Program-made: the position numbers and the translations under genes
Assembly (NCBI GenBank): GCA_002869895.2
Contig: NEWP02000008.1
Location: forward strand, 72,663-108,807
Source: Nitrospira sp. CG24E
GTDB lineage: Bacteria > Nitrospirota > Nitrospiria > Nitrospirales > Nitrospiraceae
Direction: 5' to 3'
Length of the DNA stretch: 36,145 nucleotides
Part shown: positions 1 through 7,942 of the stretch, one piece after another
Numbering within the stretch: position 1 is the stretch's first letter
Layout of the letters: every line of letters starts with the position of its first letter
The notes under the pieces: model-generated
What the model was told of the DNA's origin: nothing
Seen by the model: only the letters and a program-made list of their open reading frames with translations
The model's database searches: none

Positions 1-23
1 ATGCCACGACGAAAAAGAATGTC

Positions 24-332
24 ATGATCCACTCCGCGCTGCTCGTCGCATTGAGCCTGGCCGGTGCCCAGACGGTTAATGCCGAGCCTAAGGCACCGGA
101 ACTGCCTTCCGGGTGGGAAGCCTGCGGGGGCGTGGCCAAGGCCGGGATGAATGACTGTGCGGTCAGGACCAGCCTCCATTCCTGTGCGGGCATGGCCAAG
201 ACCGACAATGAAGCCGATTCCTATGTCTTCTTGCCGAAAGGCCTGTGCACAAAGATTGTGAAGGGCACCGTGCTGTCTATCACAAAAGAGGATCTGGCGA
301 AGATGAAAGAAATGAGCATGAAAAAGATGTAG
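24..332 (+). CDS. bufA: Bufferin precursor, DUF2282 family (5' end possibly outside window)
   Basis: Small exported precursor of the DUF2282/BufA1 family, whose members are ribosomal peptides modified on cysteine by a DUF692 enzyme and bind copper in the periplasm. The sequence shows a hydrophobic signal region (about residues 4-20, cleavage after VNA) and four cysteines in the family pattern at residues 34, 45, 54 and 75 (WEACGG, MNDCAV, HSCAG, KGLCTK), followed by a Lys/Met-rich tail. The frame stays open upstream to base 3 and would add A-T-K-K-N-V, giving the basic n-region that a signal peptide starting at 24 lacks; the true start may therefore lie before the window. It is the first visible gene of a four-gene operon with bufB, bufC and a DoxX gene. 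Family identity is firm; copper binding and modification are inferred from described bufferins. Confidence 0.88.
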   Translation: MIHSALLVALSLAGAQTVNAEPKAPELPSGWEACGGVAKAGMNDCAVRTSLHSCAGMAKTDNEADSYVFLPKGLCTKIVKGTVLSITKEDLAKMKEMSMKKM

Positions 333-343
333 GACGACGACCG

Positions 344-1189
344 ATGTTTTCCCATTATTCTGCCCCGATCCCGGCACAGGCCGGGATCGGGCTGCGCTCG
401 CATCATTTTCGCGAGATCCTCGACGCGTCGCCTCCGGTCGCCTGGATGGAAACCCATCCGGAGAATTATTTCGGGGACGGAGGTGCACCGCTTCGTGTGC
501 TTGAGCGGATCAGGAGCAAGTACCCGCTGAGTTTCCACGGGGTCGGTCTCTCATTAGGTTCCACCGACCCGATCGATCAGGCCCATCTCGGCAAGCTCAA
601 GGTCTTGATCGATTGCTTCGAGCCGGTCTTCGTGTCGGAGCATCTTTCTTGGAGTTCCGTGGGTGGCCGGTCCTTCAACGATCTCCTGCCGCTCCCCTAT
701 ACTCCGGAAAGTTTGGATCATGTCTGCGCCAGGATCGACGAAGTCCAGACCCTATTGAAGCGGCCGTTGCTGATCGAGAACATTACCCGCTATCTGACCT
801 GGCAGGACTCCACAATACCAGAAGGCATTTTCATGGCCGAGGCGGCCAAGAGAACCGGCTGCGGGATTCTGCTCGATATCAACAACCTCTATGTCAACGC
901 CATCAACTTCGGCCTGGACCCGCTTGAGGTTCTCCGTGCGGTCCCGGCTCAGGTTGTGCAGGAGATTCATCTGGCAGGCTTCGATCGCTTCGGAAGCATG
1001 CTGATTGATACCCATGGTCAACCCGTGTTCCCAGAAGTCTGGAGCCTCTATGAGTGGGCGATCCACCACTTCGGCCCACGACCGACGTTGATTGAATGGG
1101 ACACCAACCTTCCGCCGCTGGCTGTGCTGGTCGAGCAGGCGAGGCAGGCGGACGCCATATTGAAGGAATGCCATGTTGCAGCTTCGTGA
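344..1189 (+). CDS. bufB: BufB, DUF692 multinuclear non-haem iron (MNIO) peptide-modifying enzyme
   Basis: 281-residue TIM-barrel enzyme of the DUF692 (MNIO) family, cytoplasmic, expected to oxidise cysteines of the BufA precursor with an iron cluster and O2. Metal-ligand and active-site motifs are visible in order: ETHPEN (36-41), HGVGLSLGS (65-73), VSEHLSW (97-103), LIENITRY (143-150), LLDINNLYVN (176-185), EIHLAGF (207-213), DTHG (222-225) and IEWD (250-253). The start at 344 has an AGGA-containing site about 7 bases upstream. An in-frame ATG at 245 would overlap bufA by almost 90 bases and precede the conserved fold, so it was rejected. The gene lies 11 bases after bufA and overlaps bufC by 17 bases, which fits translational coupling. 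Full-length with no missing motif that I can see. Confidence 0.93.
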   Translation: MFSHYSAPIPAQAGIGLRSHHFREILDASPPVAWMETHPENYFGDGGAPLRVLERIRSKYPLSFHGVGLSLGSTDPIDQAHLGKLKVLIDCFEPVFVSEHLSWSSVGGRSFNDLLPLPYTPESLDHVCARIDEVQTLLKRPLLIENITRYLTWQDSTIPEGIFMAEAAKRTGCGILLDINNLYVNAINFGLDPLEVLRAVPAQVVQEIHLAGFDRFGSMLIDTHGQPVFPEVWSLYEWAIHHFGPRPTLIEWDTNLPPLAVLVEQARQADAILKECHVAAS

Positions 1190-1949
1190 CACGCAACGCG
1201 CCTTTGCCGAGGCCATCGTCGAAGGGAAGTATGATGCGGCCACGGCAGCGATGGCGGCGGATGGGTTAGCCCTGCGGAGCATGGCGCTCTACCGCAGGCT
1301 GATTCGCAACAACTATCGACAGGCACTCACGATTACCTATCCTATCTTGCTCCAGTTCGTCGGTAGGCGCTATTTCGATATCCTTGCGCGAGGGTATTTC
1401 AAGGCTCATCCTTCGATCAGCGGGGATCTGTTTTTCTATGGGCAATCTCTTCCCACATTTCTCTGCGAGTTAGAGGTGCCCCCCTTGCTGGTGGAATTGG
1501 CGCGACTGGAATGGGCCTGCCATGAGGTCTATCAGGCCGCCGACTCCCTACCGCTGTCCCAGGATCGACTTCAGGTCATCGCGTCGGTAGATCCCTCTCA
1601 GGTGACATTCCACTTGCATGCGGCCTCGCGACTCCTGTCCTTTCCCTTCCCCGTGGATCGAGTCTGGCAGGCGCTGCAGCCTGATGCATCCGCAGATGTC
1701 GTCGTCGAGCTGCCGCTTCCGGAAGAGGAGACCGGCGTCGTCGTCACGCGAGGGAGCGGGAAGGTCCAGGTCACGCCCTTGGCCAGGGCGGACTACCTGT
1801 TGCTTGAGGCTATGGCGCGCGGAGTCGATGCGGCGTCGGTTGAGCGGATGGCGATCGAGTCCGAGCCCAAGTTCGATTTCGCCCTGTTTATGACCACCGT
1901 GCTCAGTCTGCATGTGATCGCCGGATTTTCCGTAGAGCAGGACGTATGA
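1173..1949 (+). CDS. bufC: BufC, DUF2063 partner protein of the MNIO enzyme
   Basis: 258-residue protein with an N-terminal DUF2063 domain (about residues 3-95: the pattern LALYRRLIRNNYRQAL, then ITYPILLQFVG and FFKAHPS-like elements). DUF2063 proteins accompany DUF692 enzymes and are thought to present the precursor peptide to the enzyme, as the RRE-containing partner does in related MNIO systems. The C-terminal half (about 120-258) is less conserved and has an acidic, Pro/Leu-rich linker near 180-195. It overlaps the end of bufB by 17 bases and its own stop overlaps the DoxX start by four bases (ATGA), so the three genes are probably coupled. Assignment rests on the N-terminal pattern and gene order. 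Confidence 0.88.
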   Translation: MLQLRDTQRAFAEAIVEGKYDAATAAMAADGLALRSMALYRRLIRNNYRQALTITYPILLQFVGRRYFDILARGYFKAHPSISGDLFFYGQSLPTFLCELEVPPLLVELARLEWACHEVYQAADSLPLSQDRLQVIASVDPSQVTFHLHAASRLLSFPFPVDRVWQALQPDASADVVVELPLPEEETGVVVTRGSGKVQVTPLARADYLLLEAMARGVDAASVERMAIESEPKFDFALFMTTVLSLHVIAGFSVEQDV

Positions 1950-2479
1950 CGCGCAACACTGGCCTGTTGAGACGCACAGTCGATCTTGCTGTTCCAGTCT
2001 ATCGGCAGCTGGTCCGGGGTCTGGAGGTGCTGATTCCGCTCTTCGACCTATCCCTGCGCCTGTATCTGGCGCATATCTTCTGGAAAGGGGGCATGGTCAA
2101 ACTCTCCAGCTGGATCTCGACCGTGATGCTCTTCACCATGGTCTACGATGTGCCCGTTCTGCCGCCGGAGCTCGCCGCGTATCTGGCCACCGCCATCGAG
2201 TTGGGCGGCTCGTTCCTGCTGGCGATCGGCCTAGCCGGACGATGGGCAGCCCTCTCGCTCTTCGGGCTCAATATCGTGGCCTCGATTTCGTACGGACAGT
2301 TGTCCGAGGCCGCTCTGCAAGAGGCGTTCTATTGGGGAGTTCTGTTTTTGTACCTCGTCCTGCACGGACCGGGACTCCTGTCGGTCGATGCCCTCTTGCG
2401 CTACCTGATTCGGCGAAAGCAAGGGACGCGCATTGCCGATGGAGAGGTGTCCTCACCTGCTGCCCTTCACGGAAGATAG
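1946..2479 (+). CDS. bufD: DoxX-family membrane protein of the bufferin operon
   Basis: 177-residue integral membrane protein of the DoxX/DoxD-like family with about four hydrophobic segments (near residues 28-45, 55-75, 80-100 and 128-150) and a basic C-terminal tail. The family pattern LSLRLYLAHIFWKGGMVKL at the first helix and PPELAAYLATAIELGGSFLL at the third are visible. DoxX genes are regular members of bufferin (also called gig) operons; their exact role there is not established, with quinone-linked redox chemistry or export being possible. ATGA overlap with bufC shows tight coupling. The operon ends here; the next gene is convergent, 94 bases away. The symbol bufD follows gene order and is less certain than the family. 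Confidence 0.85.
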   Translation: MTRNTGLLRRTVDLAVPVYRQLVRGLEVLIPLFDLSLRLYLAHIFWKGGMVKLSSWISTVMLFTMVYDVPVLPPELAAYLATAIELGGSFLLAIGLAGRWAALSLFGLNIVASISYGQLSEAALQEAFYWGVLFLYLVLHGPGLLSVDALLRYLIRRKQGTRIADGEVSSPAALHGR

Positions 2480-2573
2480 GGTGGAGCGAAGATGTGTGAC
2501 ATGCGGGATCGTTCTGATCATGATTCTGGCAAGGGCTCACTTCATGGAGGAACCATGAGACGGCTGATTCGAG

Positions 2574-3341
2574 TCACTGCCCGGTTCGCTTGAACAGGAT
2601 ATCCCCATAATAAGCCGTGGTTGATTCCCCAGTATTGTCCGTGTCGGTCATGATAGCGACCCCGGAGATCATTGGCGGGTCCTCGCCGAATGCTCGTTTG
2701 TAGTCATCGTAGACATTGCGCTCTTCGGTAACCCAGGTATTGAGCTTAGACGAACCGCTTTCCACCACGATCATGTGGACCTGATCGGTATAGGGGTTCG
2801 GCACGGCAGTTCCTACCGGCGCCCGACTCTCCCAGATATAGTTGATGGCGCCCAGCGGCGGATATTGGCCATAGATGAGCTTGGCCGCTTCGTACTTCGC
2901 CTTCCCGAAGAGACCGACTTTCTGGCTGTCGTATTGGAAAGTGACATAGATTCTGGCGGGATAGTCATCCCCTTCTTTCTTGGCCACATCGCCGTATTTC
3001 AAGACATTCGAGACCTTCCACTGCCATCGAATGATCGGATATTCCTTCGGATCGATCAGGACCTCTTTCGTCAGTCCTGAAGAAGAGGCCTGACTGACTG
3101 CTTTGACGGCCACGCGGTCGTCGTCTTTCACAAAGCTGTAATTCGTGTGCTGGGGAATCTTGGGGAAGGTGAGCGGCTTCCAGCCGTTGGGCCATGGGCC
3201 GCCTGGTGTCGCGGCAGAAAATGCGGCGATCTCAATGGTCGCGGGAGATTCGGCTTGTGACCGGTTTGGCTCGCCGAAGTTTGCCACGACGAGAAAGAAA
3301 AACGCGATGCTGACGATCGAGGGAAACATACGTGGTGCCAT
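2574..3341 (-). CDS. DUF3047 family exported protein
   Basis: 255-residue protein with a signal peptide (residues 1-30, hydrophobic IVSIAFFFLVVANFG) and one DUF3047 domain through the rest. Typical features are IIRWQWKVSNVL (about 105-116), DDYPARIYVTFQYD (about 125-138), INYIWESRAPVGTAVPNPYTD and the C-terminal ISGVAIMTDTDNTGESTTAYYGDI. The fold resembles carbohydrate-binding jelly-roll proteins but no enzymatic activity is known. The start at 3341 has GGAG eight bases upstream. It lies 56 bases after the FAD reductase on the same strand and is probably the last gene of a TVP38-reductase-DUF3047 operon. Function unknown; periplasmic location inferred from the signal peptide. Confidence 0.85.
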   Translation of the reverse strand: MAPRMFPSIVSIAFFFLVVANFGEPNRSQAESPATIEIAAFSAATPGGPWPNGWKPLTFPKIPQHTNYSFVKDDDRVAVKAVSQASSSGLTKEVLIDPKEYPIIRWQWKVSNVLKYGDVAKKEGDDYPARIYVTFQYDSQKVGLFGKAKYEAAKLIYGQYPPLGAINYIWESRAPVGTAVPNPYTDQVHMIVVESGSSKLNTWVTEERNVYDDYKRAFGEDPPMISGVAIMTDTDNTGESTTAYYGDILFKRTGQ

Positions 3342-3397
3342 GCTCTGTCTCCTTTGAAATCAATGTACAGAACCATCTCGGTTGAAGACGAGCCTCT

Positions 3398-4891
3398 CTA
3401 TCGCCTCATCCAGGTAAACAGCTTCATTAACAGATTCTTCGTCCGAGGTGTAAAGTGCGCCTTGCGCCACAGATTCACGACCTTCTTATTGACCTCGGCC
3501 TGTGTCGGATAGGGATGGATCGTGCCGGCGATCGTCTTCGCTCCGGCACCGGCTTTCATCGACACAGAAAACTCGCTTATCATGTCGCCGGCATGGGCCG
3601 CCACAATTGTCGCCCCCACAATCTTGTCCGTGCCTTTCTGAATGTGGATTCTCGCGAAACCCTCGTCTTCCCCATCGAGGATCGCACGATCGACCTCATC
3701 GAGCTTGTACGTGTAGGTTTCGACCTCGATCCCTTTCTCTTTGGCGTCCTGCTCATACATCCCGACATGCGCGACTTCCGGCTCCGTGAACGTGCACCAA
3801 GGCATGATCAAGGATTCGACCGTGGCATAGCCTATGCCGAAAGGATGAGGAAATAGGGCATTCTGAATGACGATCTGCGCCATGGCATCGGGCGCGTTGT
3901 ACTCCACACCGACCGCTTCCAACCCGATTCCCTCAACATTCGGAGTGCGCCCGACACCGACAAGAATCTCGTCGACGACCACATCGTACTGCTGGCCGTG
4001 TGAATCGACGGTAAGCCGTTTGCTTGCCTCCGTCTTCTGTACCGTCAGATCCTTCCCGCAGCAGAGCAGATTGACCCCGTCGCGCACCATCTGCTGTTCG
4101 ACAATGTCTGCTGCATCCCGATCTTCGTTCGGCATGATGCCGTGCTGGGCTTCGACCAAATACACATGGCTTCCAAAACGAGCAAACGACTGCGCCAACT
4201 CGCAACCGATGGGGCCGGCGCCGATCACCCCGATGCGTGGCGGCAGTTCCGTCAACGAGAACACGGTTTCATTCGTGAGGTAGCCTACCTCTTTCAATCC
4301 GGGCGTCGAAGGCACCGACGCCCGCGCGCCGGTGCAGACAGCCGCTTTCGCAAAGGTGAGGGTCCGATTGCCGGACGGCCCTTCGACTTGGATCGTATCG
4401 GCGCCAGTAAAGCGTCCGCTGCCGATGTAGACGTCCACGCCCAACGTCGTATAGCGATGAACGGAATCGATGTGGCTGATCCGGGCTCGCAGCTTCCTCA
4501 TACGCGCCATCGCCGCACCGAAGTCGTACTTCACCCCAGGGGGAATGTGCAGACCAAACTCAGCCGCATTCCGTAAATCGGCCCAGGCTCGTGCCGCGCG
4601 AATGATCCCTTTCGAGGGCACACAGCCGACATTCAAGCAGTCGCCACCCATCAGATGTTTTTCTATCAAGGCCACTTTAGCCCCAAGACTGGCGGCAATG
4701 ACCGCCGTGATCAGCCCTGCCGTCCCAGCCCCGATGACCACGATGTTGTAGCGGCCAGCCGGTGTCGGATTGACCCAGTTCGAGGGATGGACGTTGCTGA
4801 TGAGCGTGCAGTTATGCTCGTCATTCGGCAGTATGAGGCTCTCTTCACGCTGAGTCATCACAGCGATCCTCTCTGACGGCTGTGTGACCAT
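3398..4891 (-). CDS. MerA-like FAD-dependent pyridine nucleotide-disulfide oxidoreductase
   Basis: 497-residue class I flavin disulfide reductase. From the chosen start: FAD Rossmann motif VVIGAGTAG (52-60), redox-active disulfide in GGDCLNVGCVPSKG (C85, C90), NAD(P) motif IGVIGAGPIGCELA in the middle, second FAD stretch DEILVGVGRTPNV, and the C-terminal catalytic His in HPYPTQAE (about 459). Databases often call such proteins mercuric reductase, but there is no N-terminal HMA domain and the C-terminus (ending FTWMRR) lacks the vicinal Cys pair that true MerA uses to bind Hg(II), so the substrate is open. ATG at 4891 has GGGAGAGG just upstream; the longer reading from 4930 begins inside a tandem repeat and was rejected. 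It lies 78 bases downstream of a TVP38 gene, a recurrent pairing. Confidence 0.93.
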   Translation of the reverse strand: MVTQPSERIAVMTQREESLILPNDEHNCTLISNVHPSNWVNPTPAGRYNIVVIGAGTAGLITAVIAASLGAKVALIEKHLMGGDCLNVGCVPSKGIIRAARAWADLRNAAEFGLHIPPGVKYDFGAAMARMRKLRARISHIDSVHRYTTLGVDVYIGSGRFTGADTIQVEGPSGNRTLTFAKAAVCTGARASVPSTPGLKEVGYLTNETVFSLTELPPRIGVIGAGPIGCELAQSFARFGSHVYLVEAQHGIMPNEDRDAADIVEQQMVRDGVNLLCCGKDLTVQKTEASKRLTVDSHGQQYDVVVDEILVGVGRTPNVEGIGLEAVGVEYNAPDAMAQIVIQNALFPHPFGIGYATVESLIMPWCTFTEPEVAHVGMYEQDAKEKGIEVETYTYKLDEVDRAILDGEDEGFARIHIQKGTDKIVGATIVAAHAGDMISEFSVSMKAGAGAKTIAGTIHPYPTQAEVNKKVVNLWRKAHFTPRTKNLLMKLFTWMRR

Positions 4892-4920
4892 CGCGTCCCT
4901 CTCCCTTTGTTTATTCGCTT

Positions 4921-4959
4921 CACGTTTCACGCCTCACGTTTCACGCCTCACGTTTCACG
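4921..4959. repeat. 14-bp tandem repeat, about 2.8 copies
   Basis: CACGTTTCACGCCT occurs at 4921-4934 and 4935-4948, followed by a partial copy CACGTTTCACG at 4949-4959, all identical. The array fills the short space between the TVP38 gene and the reductase gene, just upstream of the reductase ribosome site. Such CACGTTTCACG arrays are plausibly dispersed in this genome, which the window alone cannot show. Confidence 0.9.
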
Positions 4960-4969
4960 GGGTTTGTGA

Positions 4970-5749
4970 TCATGCCTGTTTACCAGTCCATTTTTTATAC
5001 AGGTTCGGCGCCAGCGCCAGAAGCCCCAGCAACACGAATGCTCCGATCACGCCGGGGGAAGCAATGTCGTTCAACGAATTGATCATCCCCAGTTGCCGGC
5101 CCGCATAGGCGTAGACGAAGGAACCAGGGATAATTCCGATCGCTGTCGCCACAACATAGGTGCCGACATTCATGCGAGTCAAACCGGACACCAGATTGAC
5201 GACAAAAAATGGAACGAGCGGGATCAGCCGGAGTGTGATGAGATAGCTAAACGCGTTCTGCGCGAAGCCCTGTTGAACCGGCCCCAGCCACTTTCCAAAC
5301 TTCCGTTCTACCCAATCGTGCAGCAGGTAGCGGGAAGCGAGAAATGCGAGCGTCGCGCCAGTCGTCGCCCCAAGATTGACGAAGAGTGTACCCCACACAG
5401 CTCCGAACAAGAACCCGCCGGCTAGTGTCAGAATCGCGGCGCCGGGCAGGGATAATCCGGTCACCATCGCGTATGTGATGACGAAGCTCGCGATGGCGAG
5501 GGCACGATGCCCGTCGGTGAAGGCCAGGAGCCGGTCGCGGTTCGCCTTTACGGCCTCCAGTGTGAGGTAGGTATGCAGGTCAAACCAGAAGAACGCGCCG
5601 ATGGCGAGTCCCATCACTGAGGCGATGAGTATTTTTCCGGCACGCTTCCTGTCTGTCGGCTCGGAGGGCAGAGTTCCCCGATGAGATGGTTGTTTCTGAT
5701 GTAACATCTCGCAGGCGCCGTGATGGTGTGTCGCACACTGAGTCTTCAT
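4970..5749 (-). CDS. TVP38/TMEM64 (DedA-like, SNARE-associated) membrane protein
   Basis: 259-residue polytopic inner-membrane protein of the TVP38/TMEM64 family. After a Cys/His-rich N-terminus (residues 1-15, MKTQCATHHHGACEM) and a basic stretch come about six hydrophobic segments. Family signatures are visible: GLSLPGAAILTLAGGFLFGAVWGTL, the re-entrant-loop-like R..P..PF motif LRLIPLVPFFVVNLVSGLT, and GIIPGSFVYAYAGRQLG. Relatives are lipid scramblase or transport proteins; the bacterial substrate is unsettled. Start 5749 has AAGGGAG about nine bases upstream; an in-frame ATG at 5773 has no such site. First gene of a likely operon with the FAD reductase and DUF3047 genes. The metal-ligand-like HHHGAC at the N-terminus is unusual for the family. 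Confidence 0.9.
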   Translation of the reverse strand: MKTQCATHHHGACEMLHQKQPSHRGTLPSEPTDRKRAGKILIASVMGLAIGAFFWFDLHTYLTLEAVKANRDRLLAFTDGHRALAIASFVITYAMVTGLSLPGAAILTLAGGFLFGAVWGTLFVNLGATTGATLAFLASRYLLHDWVERKFGKWLGPVQQGFAQNAFSYLITLRLIPLVPFFVVNLVSGLTRMNVGTYVVATAIGIIPGSFVYAYAGRQLGMINSLNDIASPGVIGAFVLLGLLALAPNLYKKWTGKQA

Positions 5750-6131
5750 GAGGACACTCCCTTCGATTGGCAAATTGAGGCGTGGTATCTGACCTGTTTT
5801 GGATCGGTTCTGCTAGTCGGACGTTCTCGCATCATGGCAACAGGGTAACTCAATCACAGAGTGGAATCTGTGAGCCAAGTCACAATACGCAACGTACGGG
5901 ACGGCAGAAGGGAAGAAATAATTATGCAATAGGATCCCGGCTCTCTTCGCAGGATTTATATAAGTTGGCTTACGCACTGAGCCCTGACTGGGGCTCACCT
6001 TACGCGGCTCATCATGTATAGAAGTGCCGGCAGCGGGGTAGGGCTTGTAACTCAGCGATAGAGGTGGAGCCAGGGGGATTGTTGACGTCCCAGTAGAGTA
6101 AGGGACCATCCAGGCCGATGATGAGATGATG
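5750..6131. other. Intergenic region between TVP38 gene and the sigma-54 regulator gene
   Basis: No convincing gene. It should hold the promoter of the TVP38-reductase-DUF3047 operon (reading leftwards) and the 3' end of the regulator gene. Two perfect inverted repeats are visible: CACAGA/TCTGTG separated by six bases near 5855-5875, and TGAGCCC/GGGCTCA with a six-base loop at 5978-5997. Neither is followed by a T-run, so they are better candidates for operators than terminators. Open frames here lack codon character and ribosome sites. Confidence 0.5.
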
Positions 6132-7706
6132 CTATAGGGGATCCAGCTTAGCCTTCTTGATCCCCAACGCTTTGATCCGTGACGCGAGTGTGGTCGGCTT
6201 CATGCCCAGGAGTTCCGCAGCGCCGCGAGCGCCGAAGATCCTGCCCTCGCTCGATCGCAACGCCTGGACGATGCTCTCCCGCTCCTGGCGTTTGAGCTCC
6301 TCCCGCGTCAAAAGCCGTGCTCTCGACTGCGTGTCGGGAGGCAATAGGCGCGTCTCGCGCGGCTGTGACGGTTGGAGGTGAATACGCAACGGGCCGCCTT
6401 GCGAAAGAATGAGTGCCCGCTCCACGACGTTCTGGAGCTCTCGCACATTGCCGGGCCAGTCGTGGGCCGCAAGCTGGTCCAGCATCGCCTGTGTCACGCG
6501 CGGAACCCGGCGATTCAGCCGCGTGGCACTCTGTGTAATGAAATGCAGCGCAAGCCGCGGGATGTCCTCACGACGTTCACGGAGCGGGGGGATGTGGACC
6601 GGAACCACGCTGAGGCGATAGAACAGATCCTGGCGGAATCGGCCCGCCTCGACCTCGCGTTTGAGGTCGCGATTGGTGGCGGCCACAATCCGGACATCCA
6701 CACGGCGTGTGCGGGTATCTCCCACGCGTTCGAACTCCCCCTCCTGTAGCACGCGCAGTAACTTGGCCTGCATCGGTAACGGCACCTCCCCGATCTCATC
6801 GAGAAAGAGCGTGCCGCGATCGGCCAGCTCGAAACGGCCAGCTCGATCAGCGAGCGCCCCGGTGAAGGATCCCTTCGCATGGCCGAAAAACTCGCTTTCG
6901 AACAACTGGTCGGGCACGGCGCTGCAGTTGACTTTGATCAAGGCCCGTCCCTTGCGCGGGCTCCGGTCATGGATGGCGCGCGCCACCAGTTCCTTGCCCG
7001 TGCCGCTCTCGCCGGTAATCAGCACGGCGGCATCGGTCGGCGCAACGAGCTGGACCTGGCGTAGCACATGCTGGAGCGCCTGGCTTTCTCCAACGAATTC
7101 TCCCATGCCAAGCGCCGCCGTGACTTCTTCGCGCAGGTAGAGGTTCTCCTCTTCCAGCCGAGTGCGCAGCAGGCTGATCTCATCGAACGCCCTAGCGTTC
7201 GCGATGCTTACCGCCGCGTAGTCGGCGAACATGCGAAGCCACTCGAAGGCTTCCTCGTTGAGCAACCCGCGGTCGAAGAGTGCCAGCACTCCGAGGACCT
7301 CATCCCGGAAGATCAAGGGCTGCGCCGCGAAGGTCTGGACTCCCTCGCGCGCGAACCAGGCAGGGTCAGCGAGCCACTCTTCATCACCGCGAAGCCCGGC
7401 CAGCCGGAGCGGTTCACCGCTCGTGGCGACGCGCCCGATCTTACGCTCTCCCAGCAGAAACCGATGAAAGGCGCCGTCCAGGCGGCCGTAGTCGGCCTTC
7501 GGATCGTTCGCCACGCCGGCACTGGCGACGAGGTGCAGGGACCGCGTGCTGTCTGACGCGTCTTCCCGCTCACGGCACAGGTCGCAGAGCGCATTGGGCG
7601 CGGCGAGCCAGATGCGCGTCAGGACGGTGTTCGGACATTGGGCGATGCCATCGGTGATTGTCCGCAACACGTCACGCAGCCCACGCTGACGAGCTGTGGC
7701 AACCAT
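6132..7706 (-). CDS. Sigma-54-dependent transcriptional activator, GAF-AAA+-Fis type
   Basis: About 524 residues. An N-terminal GAF sensor domain (about 5-180) contains a short Cys cluster (ALCDLC, about 41-46); a linker coiled coil (LRTRLEEENLYLREEV) follows; then the AAA+ domain with FVGES, Walker A GESGTGKE, a GAFTGA-loop variant GSFTGA, Walker B LFLDEIGE, and the arginine-finger region DLFYRLSVVPVHIPPLRERREDI; last is a Fis-type HTH (ARGAAELLGMKPTTLASRIKALG). The family hydrolyses ATP to open sigma-54 promoters. The start is uncertain: ATG at 7706 or GTG at 7733 fits the GAF alignment, whereas the longer frame to 7928 would cover the divergent promoter. It is transcribed away from six genes preceded by a sigma-54 promoter, its probable target. 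Ser in place of the first Ala of GAFTGA is seen in some functional relatives. Confidence 0.92.
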   Translation of the reverse strand: MVATARQRGLRDVLRTITDGIAQCPNTVLTRIWLAAPNALCDLCREREDASDSTRSLHLVASAGVANDPKADYGRLDGAFHRFLLGERKIGRVATSGEPLRLAGLRGDEEWLADPAWFAREGVQTFAAQPLIFRDEVLGVLALFDRGLLNEEAFEWLRMFADYAAVSIANARAFDEISLLRTRLEEENLYLREEVTAALGMGEFVGESQALQHVLRQVQLVAPTDAAVLITGESGTGKELVARAIHDRSPRKGRALIKVNCSAVPDQLFESEFFGHAKGSFTGALADRAGRFELADRGTLFLDEIGEVPLPMQAKLLRVLQEGEFERVGDTRTRRVDVRIVAATNRDLKREVEAGRFRQDLFYRLSVVPVHIPPLRERREDIPRLALHFITQSATRLNRRVPRVTQAMLDQLAAHDWPGNVRELQNVVERALILSQGGPLRIHLQPSQPRETRLLPPDTQSRARLLTREELKRQERESIVQALRSSEGRIFGARGAAELLGMKPTTLASRIKALGIKKAKLDPL

Positions 7707-7772
7707 GACCTGAGGAAGCTGGTGGGGATTCACAGCACTAAAGCTACGAGATTTCGCATGAAGATGCAACGA

Positions 7773-7787
7773 GTAATCGTAGATTAC
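7773..7787. promoter_or_regulatory. Candidate enhancer (UAS) palindrome for the sigma-54 regulator
   Basis: Perfect inverted repeat GTAATC-GTA-GATTAC. It sits about 80-95 bases upstream of the -24 element of the sigma-54 promoter, the usual range for enhancer-binding sites. A second short repeat, GCAT-GAAG-ATGC, lies just upstream at 7756-7767. Assignment is by position and symmetry only. Confidence 0.55.
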
Positions 7788-7866
7788 GAATAATCGTCGA
7801 GTGCAATGAGCATGGAAATTAACAGAAGTTACATACTTTTCAATGCCTTGCCCATTACATGCCACC

Positions 7867-7882
7867 TGGCACGTTGCCTGCT
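7867..7882 (+). promoter_or_regulatory. Sigma-54 (-24/-12) promoter
   Basis: TGGCACGTTGCCTGCT matches the consensus TGGCACG-N4-TTGCW at 11 of 12 defined positions, with the invariant GG (7868-7869) and GC (7880-7881) ten bases apart. Transcription would begin near 7893, leaving a leader of about 50 bases before the first gene at 7943. It lies in the divergent intergenic region beside a sigma-54 activator gene, which makes chance occurrence unlikely. Confidence 0.88.
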
Positions 7883-7942
7883 GAGCACAAAGGCAATCGC
7901 CGCGCTTCAGCGCGGCAGAACCCATCAATCAAAGGAGGCATT

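Noticed and set aside
3398-4891. Mercuric reductase and mercury-resistance locus
   Set aside because: No HMA domain or C-terminal Cys pair in the reductase and no merR, merT or merP nearby.
4921-4959. CRISPR array
   Set aside because: The repeat units abut with no spacers and number fewer than three; a simple tandem repeat.
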